A stretch of 50,383 bases of DNA, taken from the IMG/VR virus record IMGVR_UViG_3300014501_000006, positions 1 to 50,383 of that record. The stretch is one strand, 5' to 3'. Under the pieces are notes generated by a model. The model did no database searches, was not told the DNA's origin, and was given only the letters and a program-made list of their open reading frames with translations. Shown piece by piece: positions 7,327-14,421 of the stretch. This DNA is from a virus. A program made the position numbers and the translations under genes. The first letter of the stretch is position 1, and each line of letters starts with the position of its first letter.

Positions 7327-7749
7327 TTATTGCTGTTGGTTCCCGAGGTTCAGCGGATGGTCCTCTTGAGCGGCATCGTCAGCGGCGATTATCACGCGCA
7401 GCGATTGAGCGCACTGCTCCAAAACAAGTCCGGCTTCGTCATGCCCGCGTCCGTTGTCGGACCACAGGCGAATCTGCCTACCAAGTCCGGCGCGCAGCTT
7501 CTCGATCCGGCTGACTAGCGCGAGCACCGTCTGCGGATTCGCTGCGGCGATGTAGCGCAGATCCGCGGAGGGATAACTCCCGCCACTATTATTTGATCGA
7601 ACCTGATGACCCGGCGCTGTCGCGGCGATCAGGTTGTGGCAGTCGTCCACCGTGACTCGGTTGGCCTGCTTGTCATTGCCGAGAATGAACTCGCGCCACC
7701 TGCCGGGCGTCGCCTTCTCCGCGAGCGCCTTCAATTCCGCATCTTTCAT
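7327..7749 (-). CDS. Ead/Ea22-like protein
   Basis: From ATG 7749 (preceded by GGGAG) the product is 140 residues: LKALAEKATPGRW at the start and DLRYIAAANPQTVLALVSRI in the middle are hallmarks of the Ead/Ea22-like family found in early operons of lambdoid and other phages. The molecular role is unknown. An upstream in-frame ATG at 7800 would add 17 residues but would be almost leaderless relative to the predicted promoter. Confidence 0.8.
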   Translation of the reverse strand: MKDAELKALAEKATPGRWREFILGNDKQANRVTVDDCHNLIAATAPGHQVRSNNSGGSYPSADLRYIAAANPQTVLALVSRIEKLRAGLGRQIRLWSDNGRGHDEAGLVLEQCAQSLRVIIAADDAAQEDHPLNLGNQQQ

Positions 7750-7799
7750 TTCTCCCGCCTCCCTCGTTTCGGTGCCCCGTAATTCTCGTATCGTGTGCA

Positions 7800-7828
7800 T
7801 GTTTAGCAAACCGTACCGCTTATATCAA
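7800..7828 (-). promoter_or_regulatory. Predicted promoter of leftward recombination operon
   Basis: On the minus strand TTGATA (7823-7828) and TAAACA (7800-7805) are separated by 17 bases. The first matches the sigma70 -35 in five of six positions; the -10 is weak (three of six). Transcription would start near 7793, about 45 bases before the Ead/Ea22-like ATG. Half of the inverted repeat AACCGTAC lies in the spacer, which suggests repression. Confidence 0.45.
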
Positions 7829-7876
7829 GCGTGGATTGATAATATGTTTTTTCAGACGGCGTGCGAATGTACGGTT
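7809..7876. repeat. Spaced inverted repeat AACCGTAC / GTACGGTT (operator candidate)
   Basis: AACCGTAC at 7809-7816 and its exact reverse complement GTACGGTT at 7869-7876 have centres 60 bases apart. They lie in the 190-base control region between the leftward recombination operon and the rightward Cro-like gene. Two operator half-sites bridged by a looping repressor, or two sites for a monomeric regulator, are both possible. A short CGCTT...AAGCG palindrome lies between them. Confidence 0.4.
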
Positions 7877-7958
7877 GGCCCTACGTAGACAGGGCGTTAG
7901 GCTGTGGGCGGATGGCACATTAAGCCGTGCCTGTAGCAACTACTCTATCAAGTTGGCG

Positions 7959-7987
7959 TTGACAAACGACCCGACCGGCGCTAGAAC
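7959..7987 (+). promoter_or_regulatory. Predicted rightward promoter for the Cro-like gene
   Basis: A perfect -35 hexamer TTGACA (7959-7964) and TAGAAC (7982-7987, four of six) are separated by 17 bases. Transcription would begin at about 7994, only a few bases before the ATG at 8000, so the mRNA may be nearly leaderless if that ATG is used. The rest of the 7810-7999 gap shows no gene. Confidence 0.55.
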
Positions 7988-7999
7988 CAATCCCGCACA

Positions 8000-8488
8000 A
8001 TGAACGATTCAATTGCCACCAACGGAACTCCCTCGCTAACGTTTCCGCCCATGAGCAAGCGACGCAGCAAGATCAATTGGGTGAGAGCGGCGGTCGAAAA
8101 TGTCGGCGGTGCTTACAAGTTCGCGGAACTGTGGAGCGTCTCATTTCAGGCGGTCTACAACTGGATGGAGCAGGGCACCATTAGCCATTTCAGCGTTGAT
8201 GCTGCGGTCCGGTTTTCCGAACTCACAGGTATTTCGATCGGACACCTGACGGGTATCGAGGGGCTCTCGTTAAAACGGGTCAAGGGACACAGGGTACGCA
8301 AAATGCGTGGAGGCGGGCGGAGGGCATCAGCTAAACAAAATGACCAAACCCAATCGAAGCACGGTCAGCCTGACCCAATTCGCGCGGCTAATGGAGATCA
8401 GCCGAAAAACGGCACTGATGCTGGTGAAAAACCGCGTGGTCCGAAAGGGTCGCGGGCTGGTGGTGGAGAAGGGCCGAAACAGATTTGA
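8000..8488 (+). CDS. Cro/YdaS-like helix-turn-helix regulator with overlapping tail
   Basis: Residues 18-90 hold a helix-turn-helix core: RRSKINWVRAAVENVGG, FAELWSVSFQAVYNWMEQG, then AAVRFSELTGISIGHLTG, as in small Cro or YdaS-type repressors. After about residue 100 the composition becomes Gly/Arg/Gln-rich and the ORF runs 149 bases out of frame over the next gene. A TAA in another frame at about 8332, just before the next ATG, suggests the ancestral end, so a frameshift is possible. It is the first rightward gene at the divergent control region and probably sets the early switch. Confidence 0.6.
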   Translation: MNDSIATNGTPSLTFPPMSKRRSKINWVRAAVENVGGAYKFAELWSVSFQAVYNWMEQGTISHFSVDAAVRFSELTGISIGHLTGIEGLSLKRVKGHRVRKMRGGGRRASAKQNDQTQSKHGQPDPIRAANGDQPKNGTDAGEKPRGPKGSRAGGGEGPKQI

Positions 8489-8570
8489 CCTCGAAGAATT
8501 CGAACGTGCGTATCCGTTGAAGTCATGGCAAGACAAACGGTCGCATGCAGGAAACAATGCGTCTCGGTGA
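8340..8570 (+). CDS. Excisionase/MerR-like winged-helix DNA-binding protein
   Basis: Starting at ATG 8340 the 76-residue product reads like a helix-turn-helix_17 excisionase-type domain: TVSLTQFARLMEISRKTALM, then VVRKGRGLVVEKGRNRFDLE as the wing, then a basic tail. A GTG at 8307 would add an unlikely leader. With no integrase in the genome, a regulatory role is more likely than excision. Confidence 0.7.
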   Translation: MTKPNRSTVSLTQFARLMEISRKTALMLVKNRVVRKGRGLVVEKGRNRFDLEEFERAYPLKSWQDKRSHAGNNASR

Positions 8571-8668
8571 TGCAACGATGGTTCGGCGGGAGGGGGATCT
8601 GGGGTGCGGCGGTTCCGGGTCCAACTTCGGGACGGTATCCCTCTCCGCCGGTTTCTGAGGTGAAATTT

Positions 8669-9079
8669 ATGTACGCCAAGGGCACGACAGTTTCGGTCGC
8701 GAAATCGAAGATGGAAATCGAGCGAATCCTTGCGAAGTACAAAGCCGATCAATTCGGCATCGCGGTGGACAACGCGCAGCAGCGTGCGGCGATTCACTTC
8801 CGCATTCAGAAATGGATTGTGCGCTTCGAACTTCAGCTCCCATCTTCGCGCGAGGATGATCGCAAGGTGATGCAGCGATGGCGGGCGCTGGTGCTGACGG
8901 TCAAGGCCAAGCTCGAATCGATCGAATCGAATATTGAAACCTTTGAGGAAGCTTTCCTTCCGCACATCGTGATGCCGGACGGCCGGCGCTTCCATAGCTG
9001 GATACAGCCGCAGCTTACCGACATGCGCGAGAGCGGCAAAATGCCAGAGACGTTGCTCATCACCGGACCGAGCGCATGA
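8669..9079 (+). CDS. Conserved phage protein of unknown function
   Basis: The 136-residue product begins MYAKGTTVSVAKSKMEIERI and continues with a helical centre (VMQRWRALVLTVKAKLESIE) and SNIETFEEAFLPHIVMPDGR. This is a conserved pattern I recognise from many phages and integrated elements, always unnamed. The start is supported by GAGGTGA 8 bases upstream. An in-frame ATG at 8570 would prefix a Gly/Pro-rich stretch of about 33 residues that lacks conserved character. Its stop overlaps the next ATG. Confidence 0.7.
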   Translation: MYAKGTTVSVAKSKMEIERILAKYKADQFGIAVDNAQQRAAIHFRIQKWIVRFELQLPSSREDDRKVMQRWRALVLTVKAKLESIESNIETFEEAFLPHIVMPDGRRFHSWIQPQLTDMRESGKMPETLLITGPSA

Positions 9080-9390
9080 TCTCGCAATCCCAGATAGAGC
9101 CCACGCCGGATGAGCGCCTGGTAGAGCTGGCGACGCGCCTGACGGAATTGTCGGCCGATGCGCTGTCGTTGGCGGCGAATCTCAAGAGCGGGGCAGGGCA
9201 GGGCGCGCCGGCCCGCTGGCTGACCACAGCGGAGGCGATGGCCGACCTGGGTATCTCGAAGCCGACGATTCTGCGGTACAAGAAGGAAGGGCTCCTGCAT
9301 CCGGTGAAGATGGGCAGGGGGGACCGGTATTCGAGCAAGGAGCTGGATGCGCTGTACGAGAAGATTGGGCAGGGCGATCAGGGGAAGTAG
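9076..9390 (+). CDS. MerR/excisionase-like DNA-binding protein
   Basis: A 104-residue protein with a helical N-terminus and a C-terminal winged-helix domain: ARWLTTAEAMADLGISKPTI, LRYKKEGLLHPVKMGRGDRY, SSKELDALYEKIG. This is the helix-turn-helix_17 pattern. It is the second such protein in 1 kb. The ATG overlaps the preceding stop (ATGA). Probably a transcription regulator or DNA-architecture factor. Confidence 0.75.
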   Translation: MISQSQIEPTPDERLVELATRLTELSADALSLAANLKSGAGQGAPARWLTTAEAMADLGISKPTILRYKKEGLLHPVKMGRGDRYSSKELDALYEKIGQGDQGK

Positions 9391-9400
9391 GGGAAACCAG

Positions 9401-10039
9401 ATGAGCGAATATCACAAAATCGAAACCCTTTATCAGCGTGATGAAACGACCTTCAAGGTCCGCGTCGGAGAGTTGAAGAACCGCACTTACGGGATGCTTA
9501 AGACGTGGCATTGGACCGAAAAGGTGGACGGCACAAATATCCGATGCATCTGGAATTGCGACCGTCTTCATTTTGGCGGAAAAACCGACAATGCGCAGAT
9601 TCACGCCGACCTGATCAAGTGGCTCTACGAGAATGTCACCGTCGATAAGATGCGCGCGGTCTTTCCTGCCGACGAGGAAGGCCGGACAGCCGATGTAGTT
9701 GTCTATGGCGAAGGTTTCGGTGCGGGCATCCAGAAAGGTGGCGGTGACTACTCGCCCATCAAGAAGCTGATCGTTTTCGATGTGCTGGTCGGCGGAAAGT
9801 GGTGGCTCAACTACGAAGGCGTCTGCGACGTAGCAGCGAAGCTCGGCCTCGATGTAGTGCCGTCATTTGGCGAGATGACGTTGGAAGAGGCAACTGAGAC
9901 GGTGCGCAATGGCATCAAATCGAAATGCGCCATCAACGCGGGCAAAGACGCCGAAGGTCTCGTCGGGCGACCTATGGAAACCCTTTTCGACAAGAAGGGG
10001 CATAGGCTGATAGCGAAGCTCAAGACCAAGGACTTCTGA
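9401..10039 (+). CDS. RNA ligase (T4 Rnl2-like nucleotidyltransferase)
   Basis: The 212-residue protein has ligase motif I as EKVDGTNIR, with the Lys that would be adenylated (about residue 44). The motif III-like VVVYGEGFG, motif IV EGLVGRP and motif V LIAKLKTKDF follow in order. That is the catalytic core of Rnl2-type RNA ligases, slightly shorter than T4 Rnl2 because the C-terminal domain is missing. It could repair nicked tRNA or other RNA cut by host defences. No polynucleotide kinase gene is seen. Start set at ATG 9401 after GGGGA. Confidence 0.82.
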   Translation: MSEYHKIETLYQRDETTFKVRVGELKNRTYGMLKTWHWTEKVDGTNIRCIWNCDRLHFGGKTDNAQIHADLIKWLYENVTVDKMRAVFPADEEGRTADVVVYGEGFGAGIQKGGGDYSPIKKLIVFDVLVGGKWWLNYEGVCDVAAKLGLDVVPSFGEMTLEEATETVRNGIKSKCAINAGKDAEGLVGRPMETLFDKKGHRLIAKLKTKDF

Positions 10040-10061
10040 TGACGATGGCCCGCTAGCGCGT

Positions 10062-10229
10062 ATGAGTGAGCAGCTACAGATGTTCGCTGAGGTTACGGTG
10101 GAAGTACCACGCGAGGAGTTCCGCATCTGCACGAGCTGCGGCAAGAACATCAGGACGTGCATTTTCGATGACCACGTTACTTCTGAATATTCCGATGGCG
10201 AAGGGCGTTGCTGGAATTGCTCGCCTTGA
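10062..10229 (+). CDS. 55-residue zinc-ribbon protein
   Basis: The product has ICTSCGKNIRTC in the middle and RCWNCSP at the very end, giving a two-knuckle zinc ribbon after an acidic N-terminus. It fits neatly between the RNA ligase and the helicase-like gene, and its reading frame matches coding composition better than the alternative frame. The start lacks a strong ribosome site. Function unknown. Confidence 0.6.
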   Translation: MSEQLQMFAEVTVEVPREEFRICTSCGKNIRTCIFDDHVTSEYSDGEGRCWNCSP

Positions 10230-10271
10230 CGCGGGTGTGATCTTTTTTCGGGGGCTGGTTGAGGGGCACTG

Positions 10272-12170
10272 ATGGAACTGAACGAACTCTGCGGGATACT
10301 GGGTGCGACGGCGGATACCGCGTCCTCCAAGCCGGCCATCAATCCGATCCCCTGCGTGGTACCTGATTGCGAAGGAAAGCTGACCGCGAAGTTCTTCTCC
10401 AAAGGAAAGGCCAGTTATAGCTGCACGAGCGGTTGTAAGACCGAGGCGATCGAAACCGCGATTGCAGCGATCGTCGCCAGCAAAGTCTTCGCAAGTGGGC
10501 CGGGCGGTGAGGAGTTGCCCCCTCCAAGCCGTCCGGCCCCCCCCCTAAAGACGGAAAAGCGCACGGATTCCGCAACCAGAATTTCGAATCGCAACCAGTC
10601 TCGGGAATTGCAACCTAGCGACGTGCTCCGTCGAGTGCCGCCGCAGAATATCGAAGCCGAGCAGGCAGTATTGGGCGCCGTGTTCCTCGAACCCGAGGCG
10701 CTAGCGACCGCGAAAGCAATACTCGGCCGCGATGATTTTTACCGGGAGACGCACCGTGAAATTTTCCGCGCGATGGAGGAACTCGTCTCCAAAGGAGTCC
10801 CCGTCGATGCTCTGACAATGACTGAATCCCTGAGCAGACGAGGGATGCTGGAACAAATTGGTGGACCGGCTTACATCGCGGAGCTTGCGGACGCGGTGCC
10901 CACCGCCGCCAACGTCGCCCATTATGCCCGCATCGTCCGCGAGAAATCTGTGCGCCGAAAAGTCATTTCCGACGCCCAGGAGCAAATCAATCTCGCTCAC
11001 AATGGTGTTTCGACTGAGAACTTAATTGGTGAGGTACAGAGTCGAGCAATGCGGCTCGATAGAGCCACGACGCTACTTCCGACAGAAATTACTTGGGAAG
11101 GATTCGACGCTGCCATTTCCGCGAACGAAGAATACATGAAGCGTCGGCCCGTCGTGGACCGACTCTGCTACTCGTCTGCGGTTTCAATGATCACGGGCGG
11201 CAAGCACGCCGGGAAAAGCACACTCGCGCGATGGATGGCGATCTGCGTCGCGAAGGGTTGGCAGTTTCTCGGCCGCGACGTGATTCAAGGTCCTGTGTTC
11301 TACATCGCGTCAGAGGACGAGACGATGGCGGCTCGCCAGGAGTTGATCCGACTCGGATGGAAATCGTCGGACCCGCTCCGGTTCCTTTCCGCATCGACGA
11401 TGCCGACCGAAGAAATCGATTTGCTCGCGATGCTCACCAAGGCCATCCGCCAATACGGAGTCGTGTTGACCATCGTCGATATGCTTTTCGATTTCATTCA
11501 TGTTGGCGACGAAATGAAATATGCAGAAACGCGGCGGGCTGTTGGCGAGATCCAGAACGTCGCGACCCATAGCGAGAGCCATCTGTGCGTCATTCATCAT
11601 GCGCCAAAGAATGCGAACATCGGCGATGCGGCGGTGGCGGCGCTCGGGTCACAGGGATTAGCGGCGCGCGTCAGTCCGATCCTTCTTGTTCGGCGCTTCG
11701 GTCCCGGCGTTCATTCCGTATCGAGTACGGAAGTGCGCGATCCGCGGGGGGAGAGCATTAAGGATTCCCGGCTAACTCGAAACTCTGACGGATCGATGGA
11801 ACTCGGCGGACTGTTCAAGAATTACATGCTCGCCGAAGTTTACGCGGAGCGCGTTCTAGAACTGCTCCAAGCTGAGGACGGATCGGAAATGACGGCGATC
11901 GAAGTCTCAGACGCCCTCGACATCAGCTACCAAGTGGCTAAAGGATCTCTCGCATTTCTGACACGGGAGACCAAGATTTACCGATCCGGTGAGGGCAAGA
12001 AAGGCAAACCTTTCCGGTACTCGACCACTCTCTCGAAAATTAGCACCGCTAATAGCAAAAAGGATGATGCTGTTTTCGGTACTAGTCTTGGACAAGTACC
12101 GAATCCGGAGCCTTCCGAAACAGAGCAAAAAGAAGCCCCACAGGGACGCTTCGGTTATAAGGAGGACTGA
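10272..12170 (+). CDS. DnaB N-terminal domain fused to RecA/RepA-like ATPase (replicative helicase/loader)
   Basis: A 632-residue multidomain protein. Residues 28-60 hold a zinc-type CVVPDC...CTSGC site. Residues ~118-225 match the DnaB-like helicase N-terminal domain (RVPPQNIEAEQAVLGAVFLE, DDFYRETHREIFRAM, IGGPAYIAELADAVPTAANV). Residues ~300-490 form a RecA-type ATPase closer to the RepA/AAA_25 group, with Walker A GGKHAGKST and Walker B LTIVDM, then a CVIHHAPK segment. A winged-helix-like end (EVSDALDISYQVAKGSL) follows. The usual DnaB C-terminal motor is absent. It is the best candidate for the phage replication ATPase. Confidence 0.8.
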   Translation: MELNELCGILGATADTASSKPAINPIPCVVPDCEGKLTAKFFSKGKASYSCTSGCKTEAIETAIAAIVASKVFASGPGGEELPPPSRPAPPLKTEKRTDSATRISNRNQSRELQPSDVLRRVPPQNIEAEQAVLGAVFLEPEALATAKAILGRDDFYRETHREIFRAMEELVSKGVPVDALTMTESLSRRGMLEQIGGPAYIAELADAVPTAANVAHYARIVREKSVRRKVISDAQEQINLAHNGVSTENLIGEVQSRAMRLDRATTLLPTEITWEGFDAAISANEEYMKRRPVVDRLCYSSAVSMITGGKHAGKSTLARWMAICVAKGWQFLGRDVIQGPVFYIASEDETMAARQELIRLGWKSSDPLRFLSASTMPTEEIDLLAMLTKAIRQYGVVLTIVDMLFDFIHVGDEMKYAETRRAVGEIQNVATHSESHLCVIHHAPKNANIGDAAVAALGSQGLAARVSPILLVRRFGPGVHSVSSTEVRDPRGESIKDSRLTRNSDGSMELGGLFKNYMLAEVYAERVLELLQAEDGSEMTAIEVSDALDISYQVAKGSLAFLTRETKIYRSGEGKKGKPFRYSTTLSKISTANSKKDDAVFGTSLGQVPNPEPSETEQKEAPQGRFGYKED

Positions 12171-12637
12171 TGGCGGTCTACTTCATTCAAGCACCGACAG
12201 GCCACATTAAAATCGGCCTGGCTGAGAACCCGAAGCGCCGGCTTGCGAGCCTTCAAACGGCATGGCCGAGCTCTCTCCATCTTTTAAGAACAGAACCGGG
12301 AGGTTCTAAAGAGGAGAGGGATTACCATCTTCGATTCGCCGAATTAAGAGTCGGGGGTGAATGGTTTAAATGCGAGGGCGAGCTAGCCGAATTCCTTGAA
12401 ATCAAACGCCATCGATCAGCGGCGGCCAAGCCGAAGGTCAAAATTGAGCGATGCGCGAACTGCGATAAGCGTCAGCGAGTGGTCGGTCGTTTCTGCGGAC
12501 CCTGCACGATCCACGCCGCAATGTCGGACCCTGATCATATGGAGCCTCGGATACGCAGCCTTGATGAATTGTCGGCACGATTCGACCGCTACAACAAAAT
12601 TGCCGCGATGGTAGGAATCGAAGAGGCACGGGTCTGA
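12170..12637 (+). CDS. GIY-YIG (T5orf172/MUG113-type) nuclease-domain protein
   Basis: The N-terminal ~75 residues match the T5orf172 branch of GIY-YIG: VYFIQAPTGHIKIGLAENPK, RRLASLQTAWPSSLHLL, then LRVGGEWFKCEGE. The second half carries a CANCDKRQRVVGRFCGPC zinc ribbon. Start overlaps the helicase stop (TGATG) with AAGGAGG upstream, so coupling is strong. It could be a nicking enzyme acting on replication or recombination intermediates. Confidence 0.75.
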   Translation: MAVYFIQAPTGHIKIGLAENPKRRLASLQTAWPSSLHLLRTEPGGSKEERDYHLRFAELRVGGEWFKCEGELAEFLEIKRHRSAAAKPKVKIERCANCDKRQRVVGRFCGPCTIHAAMSDPDHMEPRIRSLDELSARFDRYNKIAAMVGIEEARV

Positions 12638-12810
12638 TGGCATTCACGATCACGTACCGGATGCGATGCACTCGTTGCGGCTTTTACCATCATCCCGACG
12701 AGGTGGTCGATTTCAGTACCTCGACAGCCCGGGACAAGCGGACCGAGCGCATTTGTCTGGATTGCATCGAAGAACTGCATCTGCTGGCGAAGGAAAAGAG
12801 GGCAGCATGA
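12637..12810 (+). CDS. 57-residue zinc-ribbon protein
   Basis: Starts with TGATG overlap and ends with ATGA overlap. The pairs CTRCGFYHH and ICLDCIEELH give four Cys and flanking His for a metal site, followed by a basic helical end. It resembles other tiny zinc proteins in this genome. No specific role. Confidence 0.65.
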   Translation: MAFTITYRMRCTRCGFYHHPDEVVDFSTSTARDKRTERICLDCIEELHLLAKEKRAA

Positions 12811-13433
12811 CCAACCATTGGGCGGATTTCTGGATTGACTTTGAAGAGACGTACTGGGATTGGCGAAAGCGCGAGCGCAATCGCCGTCAGTTCTGGAGTG
12901 ACGCACACAAGGAGGCGACCTCGCGACGCTTTCGAATGCCCGATCGCGAGATGAACGGCAAGAAGCATTGTCGGCTGCCGCGATGCGAGAACCCCTTACC
13001 AAAGCGACGCACATCGTGGTGCTCGAATGAGCATATGTGGCTCGGCTATCGAATCGGCAGCAACTTCAGCGAGGCGGTTCTTTGGTACTACGGCGGCATC
13101 TGCGTCCTTTGCGGGATCGACTGCGGAGAGATAGACGCTTGGCTCGCTCACTATCGACTCATCGATCGCGACTTATATAGAGCAGCGTGCGCGACGCTAA
13201 AGGCGGCCGGATTCGATCCTGATACTCGCGCCGGAGAGGCAGACCACGTCGTTCCGGTAGTTGAGGGCGGCCCAACAACGCTCGAAAATGGAAGAGTACT
13301 TTGTCAGCCGTGCCATAAGCGGGAGACGAGATTTCTGCAGCAACGACTTAACCGCAGTCGCCGTATGATGCCCCAGATAGCGATGAACTTCGATCCTGAT
13401 ACCGGCGAGATGGCTTCAACCAATGAGCAGTGA
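12807..13433 (+). CDS. HNH endonuclease
   Basis: The 208-residue product, started at ATG 12807 (ATGA overlap), has a C-terminal HNH domain: CVLCG, then GEADHVVPVVEGGPTTLENG with the H and N, then LCQPCHKRET with the last His. Four Cys form the usual zinc brace. The N-terminal half is aromatic and charged and may bind DNA. It could be a replication-associated or packaging-associated nicking enzyme, or a free-standing homing endonuclease; its coupled place in the operon favours the first. Confidence 0.82.
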   Translation: MTNHWADFWIDFEETYWDWRKRERNRRQFWSDAHKEATSRRFRMPDREMNGKKHCRLPRCENPLPKRRTSWCSNEHMWLGYRIGSNFSEAVLWYYGGICVLCGIDCGEIDAWLAHYRLIDRDLYRAACATLKAAGFDPDTRAGEADHVVPVVEGGPTTLENGRVLCQPCHKRETRFLQQRLNRSRRMMPQIAMNFDPDTGEMASTNEQ

Positions 13434-13470
13434 GAACTTTCAGGTGGCTGATGAGCGGGTGCTGCGATGA
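13423..13470 (+). CDS. 15-codon relay ORF between HNH and methyltransferase genes
   Basis: An ATG at 13423, 11 bases before the HNH stop ends, opens MSSENFQVADERVLR and terminates in a TGA overlapping the methyltransferase ATG at 13467 (ATGA). The peptide has no recognisable features. It bridges a 33-base gap so ribosomes can pass from one gene to the next, a possible translation-coupling device. Confidence 0.35.
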   Translation: MSSENFQVADERVLR

Positions 13471-14006
13471 GGTTTTCGAGAGTGTGGGCGATGCCGTCTG
13501 CGGATACGTTCTCGATTCCGCCGATTCGCGAGTTGGTGAAGTGGCGGTTGAAAGACTGCGCCGTGATAGTGGACCCGTTCGCGCGCAACAGCCGCTTCGG
13601 GACACTCACGAACGATCTCAACCCCGAAACGGCAGCAACCCACCACATGGACGCTATCGAGTTCCTGACGGGTCTGGTGGCGGAAGGCGTGCAAGCGGAT
13701 GCGGTCCTGTTCGACCCGCCGTATTCAAACGGTCAGATAATCGAAATGTACCAGAAAATCGGTCGTGCGTTTACAGGCGACGATGACCTGAACCGCCTCG
13801 GCAAACACAAAGACCTAATGGATCGAGTTCTCAAGACTGGTGGCATCGCGATTTGCTGCGGCTGGAACTCGATGGGAATGGGCGTGGAGCGGCGATATTC
13901 GCTTGAGGAAATCCTGCTTGTTCCCCATGGGCGCGTCCACAACGACACCATCGTAACCGTAGAGCGCAAGATGCAGGCGGGATTCGGCTTCGGAGCACAG
14001 CCATGA
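13467..14006 (+). CDS. DNA adenine/N-type methyltransferase-like protein
   Basis: The 179-residue protein has an AdoMet-type motif IVDPFARNSRFG with the following TNDLNP, and the catalytic motif IV as AVLFDPPYSNG (DPPY), typical of N6-adenine or N4-cytosine methyltransferases. A later GGIAICCGWNS strand matches the fold. No separate recognition domain is visible, so specificity may be broad. Likely modifies phage DNA against host restriction; enzyme activity is inferred. Confidence 0.78.
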   Translation: MRFSRVWAMPSADTFSIPPIRELVKWRLKDCAVIVDPFARNSRFGTLTNDLNPETAATHHMDAIEFLTGLVAEGVQADAVLFDPPYSNGQIIEMYQKIGRAFTGDDDLNRLGKHKDLMDRVLKTGGIAICCGWNSMGMGVERRYSLEEILLVPHGRVHNDTIVTVERKMQAGFGFGAQP

Positions 14007-14389
14007 CGGAACCAGACTTCGCGGCAAAGTACGAGCGGGTGCTGACGGCGCTGGGGCTGTGTCAGCTGCATTGTAAGGGTGGTCAGTATAAGCCTGATTT
14101 GTCCGATCATGATCCGCGTCGTGACCTTGAATGGATACCATGCCCTCATGGACAACCGGAGCCCCACGACATCCCGGCGCCGGAGCTGACGGACGCGATC
14201 GCGTGGCAGGTGCTGATGGCCGCGGCTAAAAAGAACGTAGAAAACGATTGGCAGGACGGGCGAGACGATCCCCTTGATTACGCTTTGGTAACTTGGCTAG
14301 AGCAGGCTCACGACGACCCGAAGCGAGCGCTCATCCTGGCGCTAGCGGATGCGCTCCAAGGGCCAGCGGAGCGCGGAGCAACGCGATGA
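14003..14389 (+). CDS. Hypothetical 128-residue protein
   Basis: Coupled to the methyltransferase by ATGA. The product has a Cys/His segment (LCQLHCKGG ... CPHG), an acidic middle and a helical C-terminus rich in Ala and Asp. No family recognised; it may assist the flanking methyltransferases. Confidence 0.6.
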   Translation: MTEPDFAAKYERVLTALGLCQLHCKGGQYKPDLSDHDPRRDLEWIPCPHGQPEPHDIPAPELTDAIAWQVLMAAAKKNVENDWQDGRDDPLDYALVTWLEQAHDDPKRALILALADALQGPAERGATR

Positions 14390-14421
14390 GCGAGTCAGAG
14401 CACGACGGGCGGCTGGTATGA
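14386..14421 (+). CDS. 11-codon relay ORF
   Basis: ATG 14386 overlaps the previous stop (ATGA) and the peptide MSESEHDGRLV ends in a TGA that overlaps the next gene's ATG at 14418 (ATGA). With overlaps at both ends it exactly bridges a 28-base gap. It is probably not a functional protein but may support termination-reinitiation. Confidence 0.35.
   Translation: MSESEHDGRLV

Noticed and set aside
8327-8995. 222-codon minus-strand ORF across the regulators
   Set aside because: Lies opposite two supported rightward genes and has shadow-type composition.
8340-9390. Integrase/excisionase lysogeny module
   Set aside because: Two excisionase-like DNA-binding proteins exist but no tyrosine or serine recombinase is present, so they are better treated as regulators.
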